A DNA stretch of 64,000 nt, taken from positions 2,790,001 to 2,854,000 of the forward strand of contig NZ_AP024269.1 in NCBI RefSeq assembly GCF_016629525.1. The letters are read 5' to 3'. Numbering within the stretch: position 1 is the first letter of the stretch; each line of letters starts with the position of its first letter. Below are positions 59,149-64,000 of the stretch, piece after piece. The translations under genes and the position numbers were made by a program. This DNA comes from Kaistia sp. 32K (GTDB lineage: Bacteria; Pseudomonadota; Alphaproteobacteria; Rhizobiales; Kaistiaceae). The notes under the pieces were generated by a model. It did no database searches. It was not told the origin of the DNA and saw only the letters and a program-made list of their open reading frames with translations.

Positions 59149-59847
59149 ATGGACGTAGCGCTGGTCACTGGTGGCAATTCCGGCATCGGATATGAGGTCG
59201 TTCGGCAACTCGCCAAGGAAGGGATGGTCGTCTATCTCGGCAGTCGCGATGCAGAAAAGGGTATCATCGCCGCGGCCGAACTTTCCAGCGCGGGCGACGT
59301 TCGGCCGATACATCTCGATCTGGCCGATGAGGCAACATTGCGATCCGCCGTGGAGCGCATCGACAGGGAGCAGGGCCGCCTCGACCTGCTCGTCAACAAT
59401 GCGGGCGTCGCGCTGCCTGGCGACAGGCCTGAAACCATCGCCATCGTGTTTCAAGCGAATCTGCACGGCCCGGTGCAGCTTGCGCAGCTATGCGTGCCGC
59501 TGCTTCGCAGGTCGGCAGCGGGACGCATCGTCAACGTCTCCAGCGGCGCGGGCCGGTTTTCCTTCATGGCCGGCGATTTCTTCAAGATGGATCCGGAGAA
59601 GCTGCACTACGCCTATCCGGTCTCCAAGACGGCGCTCAACGCCGCCACGGTGCTTCTGGCGAAGGCATTGGAGCGCGAAGGCATCAGGGTGAACGCCGTG
59701 TGTCCGGGAATGGTCGCCACAAGGCTTAGCGGCATGCGAGGCAAAAGCCCGACCGAAGGCGCCGCTATCATCGTATCGGTTGCCAAGTTGAGCGTGAATG
59801 GGCCTACAGGCGGCTTCTTCGACGGAACCGGCCCCATCGATTGGTGA
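59149..59847 (+). CDS. SDR family oxidoreductase
   Basis: 232 aa classical SDR. TGGNSGIGYEVVRQLAKEG motif at residues 7-25, LVNNAGVAL, catalytic Ser in NVSSGAGR, Tyr-x3-Lys in YPVSKTALN and PGMVATRLSG. Active-site residues are intact. The C-terminus is shorter than average. Likely repressed by the divergent TetR protein and induced by its substrate, as with the carbonyl-reductase-like SDRs found beside TetR genes. Confidence 0.93.
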   Translation: MDVALVTGGNSGIGYEVVRQLAKEGMVVYLGSRDAEKGIIAAAELSSAGDVRPIHLDLADEATLRSAVERIDREQGRLDLLVNNAGVALPGDRPETIAIVFQANLHGPVQLAQLCVPLLRRSAAGRIVNVSSGAGRFSFMAGDFFKMDPEKLHYAYPVSKTALNAATVLLAKALEREGIRVNAVCPGMVATRLSGMRGKSPTEGAAIIVSVAKLSVNGPTGGFFDGTGPIDW

Positions 59848-60042
59848 CCTTGTGCCCAATGGCGCAGTCCAGGAACTACGGATCGCACGAAGGACTAGCG
59901 ACTCCTAAACAGATTTCACCTGAAGCGAGCGCGCGGTGCGGGTGGCACTGAATCGCTAGCATGAGCCCCCTCGTTTGTGCCGCTGTCTGGCAGCGGAGGA
60001 GCGGGACGCGCTCGAGGAGGGCGCCCCGCTCGGCTTGGCGGG

Positions 60043-61761
60043 CTATTGCCCGGACTGGTTCTTGATCGCCTCGTCGATCTGCGTCTTGACCGCGTCGAGA
60101 TTGAACGAGGCCGGCGCCTGCATCGGCGGGAACTTCAACGCCGTCTTCGCCAGCTCCGCCACCTCGTTCTGCACCAGGACGAAACGCCAGAACTGGCGGG
60201 CGTAGAAGTCGTTCATGTAGCCGCCGCCCATATCGTTGAGCGTCTCGCCCCGGATCGACGGCGTCCTTTCGAACGGGTCCTGCCGGATGTTGACGATCGA
60301 CGGCATGTCGGTGGTCGCCTTTTCGCCCGGCCAGCCATAGGGCTGCTGATAGAACTGGAACTTGAAGTCGTCGATGCGGATAGCGCCCAGCTTCGCGCCG
60401 CCGAAATAGAACAGCTCATGCCGGGCCGAAGGCCCCTTGCCCAGCAGCAGGTCGAGCTGGTTGTAGCCGTCGAGATGGTTCTTGTAGGTTCGCCCACCCA
60501 GTTCGACGCCCTGCAGCAACTGATCCTTGATGTCGGGATTGCCGGCGGCGGCGGCCAGCGTCGGCAGCCAGTCGAGGCCGGAGAAGATGCCGTTCTCCAC
60601 GCTGCCGGGCTTGATGTGGTCCGGCCAGCGGATGATTGCCGGGACCCGGAAGCCACCCTCCCAGACCGTCCCCTTGGTCGCCTTGAACGGCGTCATGCCG
60701 CCGTCCGGCCAGGTGAAGACCTCGGCGCCGTTGTCCGTGGTGAAGATGACGATGGTGTTGTCTTCCTCGCCCATGTCCTTCACGTGCTGCAGCAGCGCGC
60801 CGATGCTGTCGTCCATCTGCGCCATGCCGGCTTCCTCGAGCCCATAGTTCGTGGTCGCGTTCATCATCGCCTGATACTTCGGCGGGACGAACGTGAAGAC
60901 ATGCATGCGGGTCGTGTTATGCCAGACGAAGAACGGCTTGCCGTCCTGCTTCGCCTTGTCCATGAAATTGGTGCTGGCCTGGACGAGCGCGTCGTCGAAC
61001 GTCTCCATATTGTACTTGGCCTCGCGACCCATCTGCCAGTTCTGCCGTCCCGCCATGTTCGGGAACGGCGCCAGCGGGCCCTCGTCGACGATCTTCTGCT
61101 TGCCGACCTTGCCCCAGCGCGGCTGGAGGGTCGGATCCTCGGTATCGGTCGCATAGGTGTGGAGGAGATCGCGCGGTCCGTACTTGTCGATCCAGTCCTG
61201 CGGATAGTCGTGCCAGTACGGATCCGACATCGCGTCGAGATGGTAGAGATAGCCGAAGAACTCGTCGAAGCCGTGCAACGTCGGCAGGTATTTGTTCAGA
61301 TCGCCGAGGTGGTTCTTGCCGAACTGCCCGGTCGCATAGCCCTGAGCCTTCAGCACGGTCGCCAGCGTCACGGCCTCGGCCGGCATGCCGACGTCGGCGC
61401 CCGCCTGGCCCACGGTGGTAAGGCCCGTGCGGATCGGCAATTCGCCGGTGATGAAGTTGGCCCGGCCGGCCGTGCAACTCGCCTCGGCATAATAGTCGGT
61501 GAACATCATGCCTTCCGACGCCAGCTTGTCGAGGTTGGGCGTCTTGCCGGACATCATGCCCCGATGATAGGCGCCGATGTTGAACCAGCCGACATCGTCG
61601 CCCATGATCACCAGGATGTTGGGTTTCGCAGCCGAGGCTTGAGCCAGGGCTGGACCGGCAACGCCTAGGGTCGACGCCACCATCATTCCCGCAGCGAGAA
61701 GGCGCAATCTCGCGCGCGTTTTCCCGGTCACCGTTTCGGGTGATGCTTCTTTCAGGCTCAT
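60043..61761 (-). CDS. Secreted Cys-type arylsulfatase family protein
   Basis: 572 aa. Sec signal peptide about 1-40 (ALAQA cleavage region). The sulfatase signature C96-T-A-G-R100 (C-x-[PA]-x-R) is in the right place after GDDVGW (Asp55, Asp56 metal ligands) and before TTDNGAE and KATKGTVWEGGFRVPAI. Cys96 must be converted to formylglycine by a maturase that is not in this window. ATG 61761 has GAGGAG at 6 nt; a longer frame has no support. The enzyme would release sulfate from an ester in the periplasm. The gene stands alone between a TetR/SDR pair and a MocR gene. Confidence 0.93.
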   Translation of the reverse strand: MSLKEASPETVTGKTRARLRLLAAGMMVASTLGVAGPALAQASAAKPNILVIMGDDVGWFNIGAYHRGMMSGKTPNLDKLASEGMMFTDYYAEASCTAGRANFITGELPIRTGLTTVGQAGADVGMPAEAVTLATVLKAQGYATGQFGKNHLGDLNKYLPTLHGFDEFFGYLYHLDAMSDPYWHDYPQDWIDKYGPRDLLHTYATDTEDPTLQPRWGKVGKQKIVDEGPLAPFPNMAGRQNWQMGREAKYNMETFDDALVQASTNFMDKAKQDGKPFFVWHNTTRMHVFTFVPPKYQAMMNATTNYGLEEAGMAQMDDSIGALLQHVKDMGEEDNTIVIFTTDNGAEVFTWPDGGMTPFKATKGTVWEGGFRVPAIIRWPDHIKPGSVENGIFSGLDWLPTLAAAAGNPDIKDQLLQGVELGGRTYKNHLDGYNQLDLLLGKGPSARHELFYFGGAKLGAIRIDDFKFQFYQQPYGWPGEKATTDMPSIVNIRQDPFERTPSIRGETLNDMGGGYMNDFYARQFWRFVLVQNEVAELAKTALKFPPMQAPASFNLDAVKTQIDEAIKNQSGQ

Positions 61762-61978
61762 GATCAACTCCTCAAGATCAAGGAAGTTCGACAAGGCTCG
61801 AATAGCAATCGACCGGCGCAGCGCCCGCTGGGACCATACTTCGTCAAACTTGGGGGCACCCAATGACAAGGTCGCGAGGAGCGATTGATGGATAGCCCGT
61901 CCTCCGCGTCTCGACCCGCGGCAGGATCTGCCGCACCGCGAAGGCACAGGATGCAGCTTTTCCAGAAAGCGACCGGAG

Positions 61979-63379
61979 CTAGAGGACGCGGGGCGTCTCG
62001 TCGAGCAGCAGTGTTCGGAGCCTATGCAGGGCCGTCTCCAAGGTGCTCCGATCCCGCGCGCCGTTGATGCAGATCCTTATCCCGTCGCTATGGTTGAGGG
62101 AGGACACCTCGAAGACTGTGAACGGCGTTATGCCGACGTCGCGCTTGTGGGCCTCGCGGACAAAGGCCTCGGCAGACCATCCGTTCGTCAGCTTGAGCCA
62201 GGCATAGTAGGCTTCCGGCCGGGTGATCAGGTGTCGCTCCGAAATGATGCCGGTCAGAATGGCCTGCCGGGCGCGGGCTTCGGTCCGCAAGGCGGCGATC
62301 ACCGTCTCGATCGACTTTGAGGTCAGGAGGCGGACGACATGCTCGGTCGTCACGGCCGATGCCATCAAGGTGGTGGCGCGCAGGGCAACGCCGAGCGCGT
62401 GCTGCGCATGCCGGGGCATGCGCAGGAGGCCGACCCGGAGGCCCGGGCCGATGATCTTCGAGAAGCTCGTGACATAGACGGTACGGTCGGGGTCGAGGGC
62501 CGCGAACGGAACGGCCGGCGTATCCAGCATGAAGTTCCAGACGTCGTCCTCGACGATCGTGACGTCGTGCCGCCGGCAAACCTCCAGGATCTCGTGGCGT
62601 CGCTCCAGCGACATGATCGCGGTCGTCGGATTGTGCAGGGTGGGCGTGCAGAACAGGACCTTGGCGCCTGTCCGGCGACAGACGATGTCCAGGTATTGCG
62701 GCATCAGCCCTTCCCGGTCCATGCGGACGCTGACGAGCTGCCGCCCCATCATGCCCGCCGCGGATTTCAGTCCGTAGAAGGCAAGCTCTTCCGTCATGAC
62801 CACATCCCCTGCCCGGCTGAGGGCGGCCATGGCGAGGAGGAGACCGTGCTGTCCGCCGCAGGTGATCATCACATCGTCCGGCCCGCATTCCAGACCGAAG
62901 CGAGACAGCCAATGCGCCCCGATCGCGCGGTGGCGGCGTAGCCCGGCGTCGATCTGACGGGCCAGCAGGGAGGGTATGTCGATATCCGCGTGCCATTCGC
63001 GCAGGATCTCGGCGGCGGCCGGGTGAACCGGCGCCTCGTCGGGAAAGCTATGGGAGAGATCGATGAAGGATCGCGGTGCCGAGCGCTCCCACAGGGAACT
63101 TGGCCCATCCACCCCGGCGGGCTCCTGGAGGAACGTGCCGCGGCCGACCTCGCCCGACGTCACGCCGCTGTCCCGCATCATCGCATAGGCGCGGCTCACC
63201 GTGCCGATATTGACCCCGACCTTTTTGGCAAGGTCACGCTGCGGCGGCAGACGATCTCCGGGCCTGAGGTCGCCCGTGTCGAGCGCGAGCTCGACCGCCT
63301 TGACGATCGCCAGATAGCGGGGGCCCGCGATCGAGGCGATCGACCGCGTCCAGTCGTTTGATTTCGGAGAGGAGGTCAT
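61979..63379 (-). CDS. MocR-type GntR/aminotransferase regulator
   Basis: 466 aa. N-terminal GntR winged helix: IVKAVELALDTGDLRPGDRLPPQRDLAKKVGVNIGTVSRAYAMM (pieces), then a fold-I aminotransferase domain with FCTPTLHNPTTAIMSLERR, VEDDVWNFML and the PLP lysine in TSFSKIIGPGLRVG. MocR proteins sense amines or aldehydes through PLP. It diverges from a RidA-family gene, whose product removes reactive enamine/imine intermediates made by PLP enzymes, so that gene is the likely target. Confidence 0.93.
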   Translation of the reverse strand: MTSSPKSNDWTRSIASIAGPRYLAIVKAVELALDTGDLRPGDRLPPQRDLAKKVGVNIGTVSRAYAMMRDSGVTSGEVGRGTFLQEPAGVDGPSSLWERSAPRSFIDLSHSFPDEAPVHPAAAEILREWHADIDIPSLLARQIDAGLRRHRAIGAHWLSRFGLECGPDDVMITCGGQHGLLLAMAALSRAGDVVMTEELAFYGLKSAAGMMGRQLVSVRMDREGLMPQYLDIVCRRTGAKVLFCTPTLHNPTTAIMSLERRHEILEVCRRHDVTIVEDDVWNFMLDTPAVPFAALDPDRTVYVTSFSKIIGPGLRVGLLRMPRHAQHALGVALRATTLMASAVTTEHVVRLLTSKSIETVIAALRTEARARQAILTGIISERHLITRPEAYYAWLKLTNGWSAEAFVREAHKRDVGITPFTVFEVSSLNHSDGIRICINGARDRSTLETALHRLRTLLLDETPRVL

Positions 63380-63400
63380 CGCTGCGCGCCATATGCCGGA

Positions 63401-63461
63401 ATTGTCCTAGCGATTGTCCTAGCAAACTTCGCGCCACGATCATCCCTTGATCAGATTGTCC
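63401..63461. promoter_or_regulatory. Direct repeats in the MocR-RidA divergent promoter
   Basis: ATTGTCCTAGC occurs at 63401-63411 and 63413-63423, and a third ATTGTCC at 63455-63461. MocR regulators usually bind such direct repeats upstream of the gene they control, here the RidA-family gene at 63569. Confidence 0.6.
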
Positions 63462-63568
63462 GATTTTTCTGCCCCGGAAGGTCCTTCAGCCTCGCGCGCG
63501 CAAGGCCAGTCCGACTGGCCTATCAATTGCAATGACATGTCGTCCATCCCGAAACGGAATAGCCGACC

Positions 63569-63988
63569 ATGTCATCCGATAAGCCCTCCGCTCCCCTCTT
63601 CCACATGATCGCCGACGGGCCGACGCCGGTCGCTCCGTTCAGCCATGCCGTCGAGACCGACGGCTTCGTCTTCGTCACCGGGCAGATGCCCGACACCCCC
63701 GGAAATCCGGGCCTTCTGCCCGAGGGGATCGAGGCCCAGACCGTCAACGTCATGCTCAATCTTGCCATTGTTCTCAAAGGTTTAGGGCTTGGGCTCGAGC
63801 ACGTCGTCATGGTGCGGGCCTATCTCACGCATTTCGCGCAAGACTATGCCGTCTTCAACGAGACCTATCGCCGCTTCTTCGCCGAGGGCCGCCTGCCGGC
63901 GCGCACCTGTGTCGGCGTCACCGGCCTCGCCTACGACGCCCGCGTGGAGATCGATCTCGTCGTCCGCAGGCCTGCCACGCCGGCCTAG
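63569..63988 (+). CDS. RidA family protein
   Basis: 139 aa YjgF/YER057c/UK114-type domain. Characteristic segments: SHAVETDGFVFVTGQMPDTP, QTVNVMLNLAIVLKGLGLGLEHVVMVRAYLTHFAQDYAVFNETYRRFFAEGRLPARTCVGVTGL (pieces) and a terminal Arg-V-E-I-D strand (ARVEIDLVV), where the Arg binds the imine substrate. Likely deaminates reactive imines or another small carbonyl intermediate. Divergent from the MocR regulator, which probably controls it. Confidence 0.93.
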   Translation: MSSDKPSAPLFHMIADGPTPVAPFSHAVETDGFVFVTGQMPDTPGNPGLLPEGIEAQTVNVMLNLAIVLKGLGLGLEHVVMVRAYLTHFAQDYAVFNETYRRFFAEGRLPARTCVGVTGLAYDARVEIDLVVRRPATPA

Positions 63989-64000
63989 AGCGGCGTCTGG

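Noticed and set aside
1..64000. CRISPR arrays, tRNA/rRNA genes, insertion sequences or phage genes
   Set aside because: No regularly spaced repeats, tRNA-like cloverleaf, transposase or integrase was recognised by reading; a covariance search for tRNAs would settle that part.

Overview
The window is GC-rich, densely packed bacterial chromosome or megaplasmid DNA. Many ABC importers, LysR/AraC/TetR/LacI/MocR regulators, SDR oxidoreductases, a UgpC-type ATPase, a FrcBCA-like sugar importer and a GbdR/GlxA-type regulator point to an alphaproteobacterium, most likely of the Hyphomicrobiales (inference from gene content and base composition; no rRNA or ribosomal protein gene is present to prove it). 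I see no tRNA, rRNA, IS element, phage gene or CRISPR array. The whole stretch reads as accessory catabolic DNA made of adjacent transport-plus-enzyme modules, each with its own regulator.

Layout. 1-3.7 kb: end of an operon with an SDR fragment, a UgpC-type ATPase, a substrate-binding-like protein with no export signal, and a CaiB-type CoA transferase. 3.8-14.3 kb: small redox and stress genes (NmrA-like, SnoaL-like, TetR, YCII, ECF sigma factor, ABM protein, AraC, SDR, aldehyde dehydrogenase, an LpxO-like hydroxylase, a MmyB-type regulator with a divergent SDR). 14.6-23.9 kb: a cytochrome P450 module with two flavodoxins, an adrenodoxin-reductase-like protein, an ABM protein, a TIM-barrel isomerase, a LacI regulator and a FrcBCA-like sugar ABC importer. 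Three near-identical operator sequences tie these genes together. 24.0-32.5 kb: a peptide-type ABC operon carrying an amidase, a GatC-like small protein and an MFS exporter. 33-35.3 kb: GNAT, a divergent SDR and an RraA-like aldolase.

35.9-50.1 kb: a second coherent catabolic island. A LysR gene diverges from a degenerate STAND/AAA-TPR protein. This is followed by an epimerase, a PuuE-type deacetylase, an allantoinase/dihydroorotase-like amidohydrolase with altered metal ligands, a betaine-type ABC importer (permease, binding protein, and a distant ATPase), an M24/creatinase-like protein with altered metal ligands, an SDR, a second PuuE-type protein, and a GbdR/GlxA-type activator. Together they suggest import and ring-opening or hydrolysis of a betaine-like nitrogen compound that I cannot name.

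50.1-64 kb: a His-rich TPR protein, a second peptide-type ABC operon ending in a PhnD-like protein without an export signal, a TetR/SDR divergent pair with twin operators, a secreted Cys-type sulfatase, and a MocR regulator divergent from a RidA-family gene.

The strongest candidates for something undescribed are the flavodoxin-driven P450 that appears co-regulated with a sugar-type importer, and the betaine-type importer island with its non-canonical hydrolases.
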